DNA of 64,000 nt from Patiria miniata (Eukaryota; Echinodermata; Asteroidea; Valvatida; Asterinidae): positions 11,695,606 to 11,759,605 of the forward strand of contig NW_024037064.1 of NCBI RefSeq assembly GCF_015706575.1, given 5' to 3'. Below the pieces are notes generated by a model that saw only the letters and a program-made list of their open reading frames with translations, had not been told where the DNA came from and searched no databases. Position 1 is the stretch's first letter. The number at the start of each line of letters is the position of its first letter. The position numbers and the translations under genes are program-made. Below are positions 10,508-21,734 of the stretch, in pieces.

Positions 10508-11579
10508 GAAAAGAATATGATTCAACAGGACGGTACGAACCGTGTAGCACAGAATTCCGTATCCGGTTCAATACAGCTCGACTGTCCTCATTCATGAACT
10601 CTCTTACCGTTTGCGGAATCGGAGAACGACTCCGCGCAAGCGCTACGGTGTACAGCTCTTGTACTTCGCCGGCCGTGAGGACGGACTGAGGCCGAAAAAC
10701 AAACTCGTCCAGGCATGTGTAAGTTGAACTTATACGAAACGGTTTGAGAGCTTCACCGACCTTATTTAAATCCCCCCTCATATCAATTGGAATGCTTGAT
10801 GTGTCGAGTTTTATTAACCCTTCACACAAGCGATTACATTTGTGATCTAGGAAAAACCTCATCACGCCGCTCATCCCAAGATCGGTTGGGCCGTAGTAGC
10901 CGCACTTCTTCCCATGTTTCTCCGTGCTGTGCACTGTTGGATCGGTGAAGGTGTAGCTTTGCTGTGTGCGAACTCCTTGTAAGTCGGTCACAAGAATCTC
11001 GCCCTGTGATTCATGGTACGTGAAGTGGGAGAAGGCTTCTGGAACAAGGGTATCCTCGTAGGGGTTCACAAAAGAAGAATTGCTTAAGAAGTGGACGTAC
11101 CGTCCCTGAAGGAAACGCTCAATTGCTACCCACGCACCCACCGGGACCATCACATCGGCTGTCTCTGTATCTCCAACGTAGGATCCGCGAATCGTTTTAG
11201 GAACAGGGTCTCCTCCTAGCTGCTTGTAGGTAGCAAACGTCTTGACTCTGGAGATGATGGGAATGAGAAACTCAATCCTTTCAAATCCTTCACCGTTGTA
11301 GTGGAGGTTGAACAGATGAGCCATTTCTTGTGCTTTCAAGGAGGCGCGATGGTCCGCTTTCCAAGCGTCTTCTATCAATCCGGCACAGTGTTCCTCTTTA
11401 TAGAGTTTCACAATGCATCGCTCACCACGTTCGACCCACCGGCTATTGACGTGCTTTATTCTTCCTCGGTAGGCGCATCTGGACTCTCCTTCGGCAAACC
11501 AGTCGTCTTCAAATGTTGCATACTCTTCTACACCGTTCATAAGAAAGGGCTCAGATGTGTGGCTTTGAGAATTCCCCAT
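10503..11579 (-). CDS. alpha-kinase family protein K1
   Basis: This is a 358-residue atypical serine/threonine protein kinase of the alpha-kinase (MHCK/eEF2K/TRPM7) fold. Residues 28-45 resemble the glycine-rich start (FAEGESRCAYRGR). K58 in CIVKLYK is the ATP lysine, and E154 in AIERFLQGRY matches the conserved glutamate. AFSHFTYHES (H185), LVTDLQGV (D199), TDLG (233) and HKCNRLC (H246, C248, C252) give the catalytic aspartate and the His-His-Cys-Cys zinc site known from the family. The domain spans about residues 25-258. A tail of about 100 residues (LTAGE, REFMN, PVESYSFQ) is shared with K2. I start at ATG 11579 because K2-K4 align there; a longer frame upstream has no ATG. The start MGNSQS fits N-myristoylation, suggesting membrane anchoring. 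Substrate unknown. Family call is firm; subfamily is not. Confidence 0.95.
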   Translation of the reverse strand: MGNSQSHTSEPFLMNGVEEYATFEDDWFAEGESRCAYRGRIKHVNSRWVERGERCIVKLYKEEHCAGLIEDAWKADHRASLKAQEMAHLFNLHYNGEGFERIEFLIPIISRVKTFATYKQLGGDPVPKTIRGSYVGDTETADVMVPVGAWVAIERFLQGRYVHFLSNSSFVNPYEDTLVPEAFSHFTYHESQGEILVTDLQGVRTQQSYTFTDPTVHSTEKHGKKCGYYGPTDLGMSGVMRFFLDHKCNRLCEGLIKLDTSSIPIDMRGDLNKVGEALKPFRISSTYTCLDEFVFRPQSVLTAGEVQELYTVALARSRSPIPQTVREFMNEDSRAVLNRIRNSVLHGSYRPVESYSFQ

Positions 11580-11958
11580 TTTGCACAAGACTCACTCACC
11601 TGAAACCAAAGCGAGGCAAGCCTTAGTAAAGCTTATCCCATAGCCAACTACATTTCACTGTGTTCATTCAGAATCGATAGTCTTTTTTATACATCTTTTT
11701 AAACATCTTGTTTACACAATATGGAGCAGCGGGGACTCGTACGCAGGGTATACACCACAGCCTCGCGCGGATCTCTTCACCAGCCAGCAATCAGGCCAAG
11801 TCACAAATGACAGTATAGTCAGTCAGTAACAGTTATCAGGAACCATGTCTGCATATAGGCCTAATGACCAAAACTGTGGAAACTGTGTATGACTCAAATA
11901 CGCAATTAAATAGTTCCCCTTAGAAGAGGCCTAGCTAATAAGAAAATTTTTACTTACG
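11580..11958 (-). other. K1 leader exon start and 5' UTR intron
   Basis: TTTGGTTTCAG (acceptor, ending at 11600) lies 20 bp upstream of the K1 ATG, and a strong donor GTAAGT is at 11957-11952. Together they predict a leader intron of about 358 bp. The same arrangement is found for K2 (acceptor about 33986, donor 34328) and K4 (acceptor about 59301, donor 59643). In K3 the GTAAGT is lost and CAG|GTAATA at 46170 is the likely donor. Prediction only. Confidence 0.5.
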
Positions 11959-12089
11959 AAATCTACATGCGAATTACTTTGTACCTCCGAAGATCTCTCT
12001 ACGCCAACTTTTAAAACCAAACTCAGACACTTGCACCCTGCAACTAGTCGTGTACTATTCCACCGTCAGCTTGCCTGTGGATCTGTAAT

Positions 12090-12215
12090 GCGGCAGGTGG
12101 GCGTTATAGGCTTCTAAATATATAGAGCTGATATCATGATCCTACGGGGATTCCCAAGCCAGTGTTCTGACATAGAGGTTGTTTTATCACCGACGTCACG
12201 CTATAGGCATAGCTG
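12090..12215 (-). promoter_or_regulatory. K1 promoter with kappa-B-like site
   Basis: GGGGATTCCC (12146-12155) is a perfect kappa-B-type palindrome. A TATATA run (12117-12124) and CTATAAC lie just downstream on the minus strand. A CRE-like GACGTCA (12192-12198) lies upstream. The kappa-B position is kept in all four kinase promoters, even though neighbouring bases vary. Confidence 0.5.
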
Positions 12216-12740
12216 ACTGTGTAAACAATACAGTTTTTAGACAGAGGGCCATGGGGGACGTGGTCGTGTCATCATGTGCGCGGACCTGATTTGCATAGAT
12301 GCACTCAGTGCGCATTCTACACCGTTTTTGTGAAAAAAAATCCGGATTTCAGCAGGAAGTACACACGATGCAACAAACGCGTGTTCAACTTCCTGTCAGC
12401 TTTTTGTGTATGTCCCATATAAAACAAGGGACCCCAAAATGGACCGTGTTTGCCTGCAGAAGTAGTGCATGCGCACTTATTTCAGTTTTCGGGGGAGAAT
12501 TTACAAGATTCTGATAGGCCTAAAATATTGTGGTCAGATTGTAGTTCACTTCGCTGATAGTGGTTCGTTTTGATAATGCCCTCTTGGTGTGGCTAATCGA
12601 GTATCCAATATAAAATTTTAAAAACAAGTGTACAAAGCTCAATACTAACGGCATGCGCGCATCAATGCATGTGCAGTACATCATGCACGATTGTTCGGCC
12701 ATGGTTCAAAGGCTGAGTACAGGGAGTTAACGGGGCAACG
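12216..12740. repeat. kinase 5'-flank block
   Basis: Divergent copy of 1-430, 34600-35060 and 59900-60330. It contains an octamer ATTTGCAT near 12289 that is altered in the other copies. No gene is seen. Homology to the array stops near 12725, where the next MITE begins. Confidence 0.6.
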
Positions 12741-12998
12741 GGGCCATCCCCCCTCCCAAAAAAAAGAACCTTTTTTTTAAGTGACGTCGCAATATAGGCA
12801 GGCACTGTGCACATCTTTCCTTAAAAACAATGATTAAAGTGGTCAGAAATTGCCTAAGATCGCACCATAAAGCATCTTCAATCCAATATTTTTACGGGGC
12901 CCATAAGCTGGCCCAGAACCCCTCGCCGTATTTTTGACCCACTTTGGGCAATGTTATTTGTATTGCCCCCTCCCCCAAGAAAATGTGTTCTGGATCCG
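12738..12998 (-). mobile_element. hAT-like MITE, CAAGGGCGGATCC family
   Basis: Read on the minus strand it begins ACAAGGGCGGATCCAGAACA and matches 46747-47035 on the plus strand over most of its length, including 'gtgcgatctgaggcaatttc'-like internal sequence. Another fragment lies near 50455-50520. No coding sequence. The outer left end is uncertain. Confidence 0.6.
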
Positions 12999-14240
12999 CC
13001 CTTGTATCAGCCCCTCCCTCCCCCACCCCACACACCCCACCCCGCGCATTTTCAATTTCCAAAGGGCGGCCGCAGGGTCTCCCCCACATTCCAGAGCTGT
13101 TCCGCCACCACTGCAGACTTTATACCGCCTATTTTATCGGACTAAGTGATCAAACAAGACTGATAATGATAGCACTACACTATTGTACTAGTATTGTTTA
13201 CATCCCCTAACCATGCGCGGCCCCTAACGTGGCGCACTTTGATTTTTTCGTCCAGTACCTTGCTAGAGCAAAACTTTTACAAAAAAAGTTCACAGCAAAT
13301 GAAATGAAATTCCATGAAGCTCGAAATATTTTCAATAATATACCTGAGTTTATTCACCTCTTACAAGGTCAGAGAACTATTACGTCGGTTTGGGGCAATT
13401 TTCGATTTTATAAAAGCACAGTAAATCATTTTAAAATGTGCCCAAAATAATTCTAAAAATAAATTATGACATTCATGAAGTTGGATGAGGGAGTTAATAG
13501 TGCCTTATTATCATTTTGTTGAGTGAATTCCAAGAAATTCTTAATTGTTCACATCGGACGTGTTTGTTTTGCTCTACTGCATCACCTTGGAACACGTGTG
13601 CTACATCGACCGTCCGGAAATTGGGCACAAAATCAGCTGAGGTACCTCAGCTGATTTTGTGCCCAAATTTATCGTTTTATAACAACGCCATTGCTCACAA
13701 GGACCAACAGCAAGCATTATTAAGGTAACAGTGCCAGTGTGTGAATGAAGAAATTGAAGCTTGTCAAGAAAGAGGTCTGGCAACGCTGCAGGCAACACAA
13801 ACTTTAAACCTACTACACGTACACGTAAGTTGTCTACCTGTAGCCGCTATATGCTGTCAATTTTGTTCACGTCCAAAGTCCCCATGTTCCTGCAACTATT
13901 ATGAAATTGAACTTTGTACTCACCAGTCTTGATGCGATGTCCTAGAATTTAACCGTAGTCCCAAAGTGAGTCGCAAACAGCGTACTTTTCGGTATAAATT
14001 CCCATGTGTTCCGATGAGTCGACACCGCGCAATGCTTTCGCGGGGCGCCATTTTACAAAGACGTAAATGGCGCCCTCAATTGGCAGGATGATCCAATAAT
14101 AATAATAATTATGTGCGCGTGAGTGATTTTGCCTTTACCAAGATTTCGGAGATAGATGTAGTAAGTCGGCCCACGCGTTTCCAGTTGATAATAAAAATGT
14201 TTTGCGTACCGCCGAGCAAAACGAATCAAAATCATTTTTA
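12999..14240. other. no gene recognised
   Basis: Apart from a C-rich tract (13005-13050) and a perfect palindrome (13621-13666), I see nothing I can assign. The short frames of 60-88 codons have no recognisable domains. The sequence has no copy elsewhere in the window. Confidence 0.4.
13621..13666. repeat. 46-bp perfect palindrome
   Basis: TTGGGCACAAAATCAGCTGA followed by GGT is mirrored exactly by its reverse complement with no spacer; the centre is GGTACC. Only a few flanking bases extend the symmetry. Confidence 0.95.
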
Positions 14241-14753
14241 AATTAAAGGTAGAGTCCATCATTTGCAGCCATCCGAAAAGTAACTGGCGTAATTATTGTT
14301 GAAAAACTAACTTGGTTGAAAGATAGTAAGGAGACTAAACTCCCTGTGAAATTATTCTTTCTGGGAAGCTGTCATTTTGAAGTAATCAACGAAAGAAGGC
14401 ATTTCCAACGGTGATTCTTAAGAAGCACCGTAGGAAAATTTAAATTAGTAGTTCGTTTTGTTATTCAGCGCAGCACGCACAAGTATTCGAACGACGCACA
14501 CGCGCGCGCGGTTGTTATAATTCGTCGGATCAGTGCGCGACGTCGCGTATAGTTGCAATTCAAAACATGATTCAGTAACTTTTGATTTGAAATTGAGATC
14601 TTAGAATGCTGTTTTTCTCAGAATGTACAGCTGAAGCTTAGCTGAAACTTCATCAGGTTAGTTGCTCAGTATCCTTCATTAGATTTTGAACTCTTTTGTT
14701 GCTTCAAACGAACAAAATGCACAAATTACAAATGATGGACTCTACCTTTAATT
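14241..14753. mobile_element. 513-bp TIR element
   Basis: The left end AATTAAAGGTAGAGTCCATC and the right end GATGGACTCTACCTTTAATT are perfect inverted repeats, extending for about 25 bp. Both ends contain TTAA, which may be the target duplication. There is no transposase, so it is a non-autonomous element. Single copy in the window. Confidence 0.75.
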
Positions 14754-15539
14754 CATGTAATCATCAGTACCATGATAGAATGCCTTTTGCTCAGCAACTA
14801 AATGTATTCATTTCACACTTAGCTCAAGTTTCACATGCAATGTTCTCTGGCTTAATCAACTGGATCGCCCCACTCAGTTTCCCAACATTGCACTTCTGAA
14901 CTCCATAATCCTCTTCAAGTATACCAGAGAGGGACTTTCATATGCAATTCAAATAAGAAGTGTTAGCCAATATGAAAAGTTCTTATTGGCTCATTTTGCT
15001 CGGTGAAACGTTAGCCTGATTTTAGGCTGAATCTTCACTTTTGTTACAGACAGGGATCGAGATGGCAGGAGTGATTTTTCTTTAAAAATGGGTATACACA
15101 TTTCATTTTAACCCTGTACAATCCCATTGCTCCTCATTTATGTTTACCTTTCATATTTATCCAAGATGATTATATACGAGGGATTGGCAAGTTTTCGACG
15201 GATCAAGGCAGCCATTATCCACATTCTCATTGTTAAGAGACATTTGTTCAGTTGGAAATGCTATACATTATTTTATCAAGCTTATCGACAGTAATTTTGC
15301 TCTTAACACCTTCAGTTGCTATAGCGCTCGCAAGTCTCATGGTAAGGTTTCCGACTGAATGTTGCATCGGTGGAAAATGACACTTTGGTTTGAATGATGT
15401 CACATTCTCTGACTTAATTAAGAGAGCGAACGAGCTTTATGCTTTATAATAATGACGAACGCGTCATCATTAAATTGGCTTTTAGCCGCCCAGAGGGCGC
15501 CACACACAACAGTTACTGGTGATGCGCGTTCACATGTAA
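14754..15539. other. no gene recognised
   Basis: AT-rich sequence with no copy elsewhere in the window and no conserved frame. Homology to the array resumes near 15540. Confidence 0.4.
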
Positions 15540-16051
15540 TTGGACGAACTTTTTTAAAGGTAAAAATAGCTTGATGGGGAAATACAGGGGGGTTTTTTGG
15601 TTATGAAATAAGTTTCATGTCAAAAGTTCAGTGATTGGACTTTGTTGGTCCACCATAGTGAAAAACTAATTCTGGCTTAAAACGGGCTGATAAGAGATGC
15701 AGCGTAAATACCCAGAATAAAACAAGCGGGGAAACAATGGGTTGTCAAGTTTGTCCAATGTAAACTCAAGGCTTTTCCCTCCAATCATGAACACCCTGCA
15801 GACAAACTGCTTTTTATATATGTAAAGAATGGGTTTTAGCCATACAAAGAATAAAATACAGTGCTTACAGTTAACAGATTTTACGAAATGGTGAGGAAGT
15901 TTTCTCTATTCCTATGCTTATCAGAGTCCCATCAGTGACACATGTTTAACGCTGTAAGCACAGAATGATTACCGTAAGCGGGAAATGTAGTGGAAACACA
16001 GCCGAAAAATTGGGTCCTGATCGAGCTACACATTGCTACGTGACCTACAGC

Positions 16052-16242
16052 GGAAAAAAATGTTGCAACCTGACGCCACTTTAGCGGTTGTGTACAAAGT
16101 CTACAAAAGTCAAGAAGAATTATTTCCTAACAAAATTGGAAATGTTTCTCAGTCCCATGTCTTATCATCATGTTTGCAATGACTGACCTTCACTGAAATG
16201 ATATATGAAGAAAAAAGTGACGTCAGGTTGCAACATTTTTTC
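16052..16242. mobile_element. 191-bp MITE with 8-bp target duplication
   Basis: Inverted ends with AAATGTTGCAACCTGACG at the left and CGTCAGGTTGCAACATTT at the right are flanked by identical CCTACAGC (16044-16051 and 16243-16250). The paralogous site at about 3675 lacks the element. The 8-bp duplication suggests hAT. Confidence 0.85.
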
Positions 16243-16499
16243 CCTACAGCCACCATGCTATTACATATAGGCCTATATTGTTTTCCACGGCGCGTAATGT
16301 CACTTTTGAATATTTTTTAAATAAACAACAAACGAATTCAACATATTTTTAATGTTCATACCTTTGTTTTGCTCCTAAATATGCCACTACTTTAATGTAA
16401 TATTAATTTACACTGATCGTTTAGGGTTAATTAAACATGTTCATTCATTATAGCAAGTTGAAGGTTAGGTTACAATATAACAATTATTTCTAATACAAT

Positions 16500-16605
16500 A
16501 CTTTTAAATACTAACAGGTTTGAAAAGCATGAAAGAAATGTGCTCGCTGTGAACTTTTAAATACTAACAGGTTTGAAAAGCATGAAAGAAATGTGCTCGC
16601 TGTGA
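16500..16605. repeat. 53-bp perfect tandem duplication
   Basis: The 53-bp unit beginning 'acttttaaatactaacaggt' occurs twice without a mismatch (16500-16552, 16553-16605). The paralog at 1750-1800 has one copy. Confidence 0.95.
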
Positions 16606-17095
16606 ACTTAAATTTCTCTGGCAACGATCACATTTTTGTGTAGGTTGTTTTTACCTTTCCAAAGTTACAAATTTACTTCAACTATAAACTTGTATACATA
16701 AAAGAAAATCAGATGATTGCAATTACTGGTTGATGAAACCATTATATCGGACGGCCGAGTTTAAAAGGTGATAAAACTTAATTAGTTTTTGTTAAAGGTG
16801 AAAGACATTTTGAGTAGTTTGTTTTTAATCATACCAGAGATGCCAATTAACTGAAGGTGCGCTCGAAGACTTGAGTACATAAAATACAGTGATTGCAAAT
16901 ATTGGTATAGATAAGTTACATACGGAGTATCTATAAAGTTCGGTAATTGGACTTTGTGCATCAGTCTGTTAGTTATTATGCCATTTGGTAAAGAATATGG
17001 GGAAATCTCTGTTTACTTTGACTTCGAATCTTATAAAAAAAAACTATCAAAGAGCTGGTGACATTAAAGGGTTAAAGGTAGCCTAGTAACGGCAG

Positions 17096-17215
17096 ACCAA
17101 AAAAGTAGCCAATAGGAAGCCAGCAGAAAAAGGTCAACGCTGATGGTGTCCTGACGTCACATCCGCGGGTCCCTATTTTGAGCATTATGGAAAACCCCAG
17201 GTAAGTTTTTTTTCC
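17096..17215 (+). promoter_or_regulatory. CCAAT-CRE-ATG-donor module, most complete copy
   Basis: CCAAT at 17109, a perfect CRE TGACGTCA at 17152-17159, ATG at 17187, then GAAAACCCCAG followed by a consensus donor GTAAGT at 17201-17206. This is the layout expected of a short first coding exon behind a CCAAT/CRE promoter. The downstream coding part is not recognisable. Confidence 0.35.
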
Positions 17216-18489
17216 CACATGTGGACAACTGTGCGATACAGATAACCTATATTACAAGACCTCAAATAAACCTGCCAAGCTCTGTTGTTAATTGTTATAT
17301 TACCTTATAGTTTAGTGTTATGATGAAAGTGAATTCGTAATGATTTAACAAGGGTAGTAAATAAAACAAAAATCAATAATCTATGCTAATGACCATCAAC
17401 TTTATACGATTAATTGACATAACACGCCTTAAGAAAAAATATTTTGTCATTTTCTTTAATTACCTAAAATGTAAAGTCACCGCTTATGGATTTCAATCCA
17501 AATATAGATCAACTTTAAGTAGTAACGCCAAACGAGGAAGATATACATGAAGTAAAGAATACTGCAATATTATGATACTTTTTTGGACACATTTTTTATT
17601 ATAAGATGAATTCAGTACAAAAAGTGAATATTATTTTGCTTTTTGTTGGTATAATTGTTCCATAAAATCAACTCAGTCATCTTTTATCAGTCAATATAAA
17701 TCTGCATGTAATTCATGCAGTAGTGTTTTGAAAACTGATTTCAACTGTTTGTTTGTTGATATTTTAAATGAATTTACAATTACAATTGACGACAGGTCGG
17801 GCACTTACAAAATAATGGCCAACGAATCATTCTTCAGATCTTAAAACAAGTCCAAACTGGTCTGCTTTTTTGTAAGATTGATTCAATTTCCGTTTTTACC
17901 CCTTAAATATACGGTATCGCATAAACTAAGCTATAAATACATGAAGTTTCAAATTGTTATTTACAACCTTATTTTTTTTGCCAGGCCATGGTTTCAATCT
18001 GCAAGTTCAAACAAATAAAACCATGTATTAAGAAAGGAAAATTGACACTTCTGTCGATTGCTGGGTGTGTACAATAATTGCTAACAGTTCCAGGGGCCGC
18101 CGCACCTTATTGTCAGCGTTATCGTCAACAAAATATCAGTTGGTAAATAATTGTGGTCATTACAAAATAGTTCACGAAGAAAACTGGTTAATAGTTAACA
18201 CTGATAGTTAAACTTCACTGGTTCAAACTTAGTCTGGATACGGACCCAAATATAGCAACCAATGCAATACGAGAATTTATCAAGAAAAATCAAGAAAATT
18301 TACCCCATTTAATTACAATGAATACACCTTTGTACATAGATTTTGGTACGTTTCAATAGAATTCAAGTTACTTTAAGCGTCAATATAATGGCAGATCTGA
18401 TTTTTATGAAAGTTATTTTAAAGGTGATATGATAACCAAGAAGTCGCTAAAGGTAGAATCATAATCGGACCAAAGTGAATCCACGTTTA

Positions 18490-18570
18490 CAGCAGTTAGG
18501 GTTGCCGGTTCCTTCACATTTTCCAGAACAGACATTGTCAACGCATGTAAATCAAGTCGTATAGTTTAAC
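18490..18570 (-). other. cysteine-rich segment, decayed copy
   Basis: Same frame as 8215-8300, but the first cysteine codon is now a stop and a glutamate is changed. This copy is not translatable as such. Confidence 0.3.
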
Positions 18571-18789
18571 ATGTGCGTGTTCAAATACAAAAAAAATAAA
18601 CGGAATAAATGCAATTTATGGTAAACGATTTAATATTCTGCCTACTGAGTATAATATTAAACAATGTTTCCCTACACTAGAAGCATGACAAAATAGTCGA
18701 ATTTCCCTTAAGTTTTCTTATGGTGAATTATATAAATGCACTACATGTTAATACAGGACAAAATATAATATGGCACCATGGACTCCGTG

Positions 18790-19330
18790 AACGCATAAGA
18801 GATGGCGCTTTGTTACCATTTCCATAGCCCCAGTGCATGGGAGGGATGCACATACCCGCACACAAGTGTGTTTTTGTCTGCAATCTGGGACCCCCTAAAA
18901 TCCCTCTTTTGTTTGTACTTTTTAGGAAGACCTCCCAATTGTTTTGTTCACATCGCCAAATTGGGGACCTTGGGGACCCTATTGTCCTCTATTGTCCAAC
19001 GTCCAACGTACATATATATACGTAAGATGTTTTCCTGCTGCACTAATCGGCAACGTCCTCGCATGAGCGAAAGACAACGTAAGCAAATACGTCTCATTGA
19101 ACCAGACAATAACAGAGCTGGTCAGGCAAGATTCAATTACAGATACAAACAAAATAATCCGAATATGTCTGCTCACACCAAAGGACCAAATACAAACGTT
19201 CTTGGGCCTTTTTTTTCTAATTTCCAGATACTTGATTTGACCATACTTGATTTGACCATTCACTTTGAATGTACTGAGAAATTTACAATTTCCACATTTT
19301 TTCCGTTAATGAAAATTGGTTCAATTTGAC
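18790..19330. repeat. block i, second type
   Basis: Matches 43290-43870, and more weakly 54140-54300. Both copies contain a plus-strand frame with CTNRQRPRMSE and QARFNY. However, the frames differ by indels and the 175-codon frame here is fused from unrelated parts. I leave it as noncoding repeat. Confidence 0.5.
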
Positions 19331-19529
19331 TCTTATTTCTATGGAAGTACATTATCATTTCCTTAGTTTTAACAACAACTTCAGCTATTTATGCAGTGTT
19401 GAATAGCAATAAGGGTCGACCCCTGTATGTGGGCTCCAGTAAAAAAGTTGTAAACAAAAATGACATAACAAAAGAAAAGAGGTATTAAACAAATCAAAGA
19501 GCTGATGACAATAAATGGTCAAAGGTAGC

Positions 19530-19898
19530 ATAGTAACGGCTGGCTAAATAAAACTAGCCAATAAGAAGCCAGAAGAGAAACGTCAACTCTGATAGTGGCC
19601 TGACGTCACGTCCGTGGGTAAACATATTGAGGGCATTATGGAAAACCCCATAGTAGGCGTATTTGTGATATGTGGATTACTGTTCGATACACAAAATTTA
19701 AAATTAAATGTTTGCCTCTATTGTAAGCATCATAAGATTAATTCAATATACAAAATGTACATCATTTTTGTATAGTACGGGTTAAACTTGTTGATATTTT
19801 TTTTCATAAAATCAACTCAGTCATCTTTATCAATAGATCAACATATAATTTCTGAAGTTTTGTTTCAAATACTTATTCCAACTGTTCTTGATGTTATA
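19530..19898. repeat. block f, left part
   Basis: Copy of 4110-4500 with a CCAAT/CRE module (CRE near 19600). It is interrupted at 19899 by the 6.3-kb insertion and resumes at 26206. Confidence 0.7.
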
Positions 19899-20107
19899 TT
19901 AGGGGCCATTCAGAATTTTCAATGTTTTAAAATTTCGATCTTTTTTCCAAATTGTGGGTGGGTGGGTCAAGCTAAATAATTGAAAATCGAAATTCACTTC
20001 CATGGAAAAAAGAAAAGGTAGATCTTTTTACTTGTCTGAACTACGCGCAAGCGTTCCGATATCGCGATGCGTGTTTCTTTTCCAACTTCGTCCCCTGTAT
20101 GTACTGT

Positions 20108-20290
20108 CAGTGGCGTAGCCAGGAATTTTTCAGTGGGGGGGGGGGGGGGCTGGAACATTTCATGGGGGCGTCATGTAGATCAATGATAATTTTTTCAGAA
20201 ACTCAAAATCTCAGTTGGGGTGGCGACTGGGGGGGGGGGACTGTCGCCCCCCCCCCCCCCCCCCCCCCCCCCCCCGTGGCTACGCCACTG
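20108..20290. mobile_element. MITE, CAGTGGCGTAGCC family
   Basis: CAGTGGCGTAGCCAGGAATT at the left and GGCTACGCCACTG at the right enclose G and C runs and the phrase 'actcaaaatctcag'. Relatives are 52451-52608 and a truncated minus-strand copy ending at 50667. No clear target duplication in this copy. Confidence 0.7.
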
Positions 20291-20926
20291 CAGGTCATAC
20301 AGTTAAAGTTTATGTTAACTTGTATGAAAAGTCAAAGAAAAGTAACTCCCATGATTTATTTGACACCAAGTTTGTGTTAACTTGCCGGAAACGCCCACAA
20401 AAATTATCCAGACAAATATGTTTATTTTGTAACATTTTCTGTTCGTCTGTCGGTCTTCTATGCTGTTATGTTTACTTTTAGGTACCTTCAATGGTGCTAT
20501 GTTTTATTAACCTGTTCATTTGTGTAATTAAACTAATAACGCACATATAGTTGCCAAATATGGCACTAACAAGTTTGAGGTCGGCAATTTCCTCTTTAAA
20601 AAATCTGGGTACGTCGGGTTAACGTACACACAATTGTCCTGGAAACAACAGTACCAAAGTACAGAAAGTCGTACGCAAGAGCTCCCCAGCAAGTATTCTC
20701 ACTGTGTCACACAGCTCCAAAGGTGTCGAATGTTTGGTTGTTCTCATTATGCACCCTCCCGCTGATGTTTATGGCATGTTGACGCGATCTGGCGGGAGGA
20801 AGCACGAGAGATGGTTCGGAATAAATCAGGTGTTTGTGCCGTCTGGGTCTGCCGGGTTCAACCTTTAATTATAATATCAATGCCGTTGCCATGGGGATGA
20901 ACCCACTTTATGATTACGTGAACTTT

Positions 20927-20974
20927 GTTCGTCATAAATATTGCCAACTTGTTCGTCATAAATATTGCCAACTT
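20927..20974. repeat. 24-bp tandem duplication
   Basis: GTTCGTCATAAATATTGCCA plus ACTT occurs twice in direct tandem (20927-20950, 20951-20974) with no mismatch. Confidence 0.95.
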
Positions 20975-21703
20975 GTATGCCTATTGCTCATCGAGGGTAG
21001 TTTCCCTTACTTTTTTGGCTGCTATTTTGAACCACATCACGCCAGCCCATGAGTAAACAGACCTCTCTATGGCCAGGCTATCATGGCTGAACATACACGG
21101 AAATGGAACACTGTAAAGGAAACGAAATATTCCCCATGAACTTGTGATTTCCAATTATTTTATTTCCTCAATCAAATGTGTGGTCGGCTTTTCAGAGCCA
21201 GCATTAGTCCACGATCAAGTAGGGCCTAAAAAGCGATATTAAATGCTCCGTTTTGTTCCACTACATTTTGTTGATCATCGTTTTGCGTAGTCTGGTTCCC
21301 AGACCAAAAGATTCCGACTATTCCTGATGAATCTTAGGTCAGGTAGCCTCCGGTAATACAATGTATTACAATTTACATCACGTGACTAAAACGGGAGGAA
21401 TTCCTCCTTTTTCCGAAACTGTCCGAAGTTTGCCGAATTCATTTCGTCGACAATCGGATAGTGTCAGAGTATTTCCGAGTATAATATATGTTTTATTAAC
21501 TGCTAATTGCTTATTAAAAACTTTAAAAAAAAAACTAGTTGATAATTAATATCCATTGCTTTTATTTAGAAAACTTGAAATTCAACGACGATTTTGCACT
21601 GGGATCGTATAAGAGGGGCGAACTTTTTGCTGCGTCATGCACTAGTTTGAATTTGACGACCGTTACCGGCATTTTCCAAAACGCGGCGTGGTCTCAATTC
21701 GTC

Positions 21704-21734
<31 letters not shown>

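Larger units (their letters stand above)
15540..19500. repeat. kinase-less copy of the array unit (blocks e, c, h, i)
   Basis: It follows 2950-3690, 1600-1870, 6470-8860 and the 43490-type end of block i in order, with deletions relative to the first unit. Bases missing here include the TTAA MITE and block f/g. At about 19500 it jumps directly to block f instead of reaching a kinase. This looks like an unequal-exchange deletion junction. Confidence 0.65.

Noticed and set aside
18802..19329. 175-codon plus-strand frame
   Set aside because: The homologous stretch at 43290-43870 breaks the frame with indels, and no domain is recognisable. The similarity between copies is explained by duplication.
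20215..20481. proline-run frames across poly-C tracts (also 6266, 12934, 21539, 41935, 49391)
   Set aside because: They are produced by translating homopolymer runs inside MITEs.
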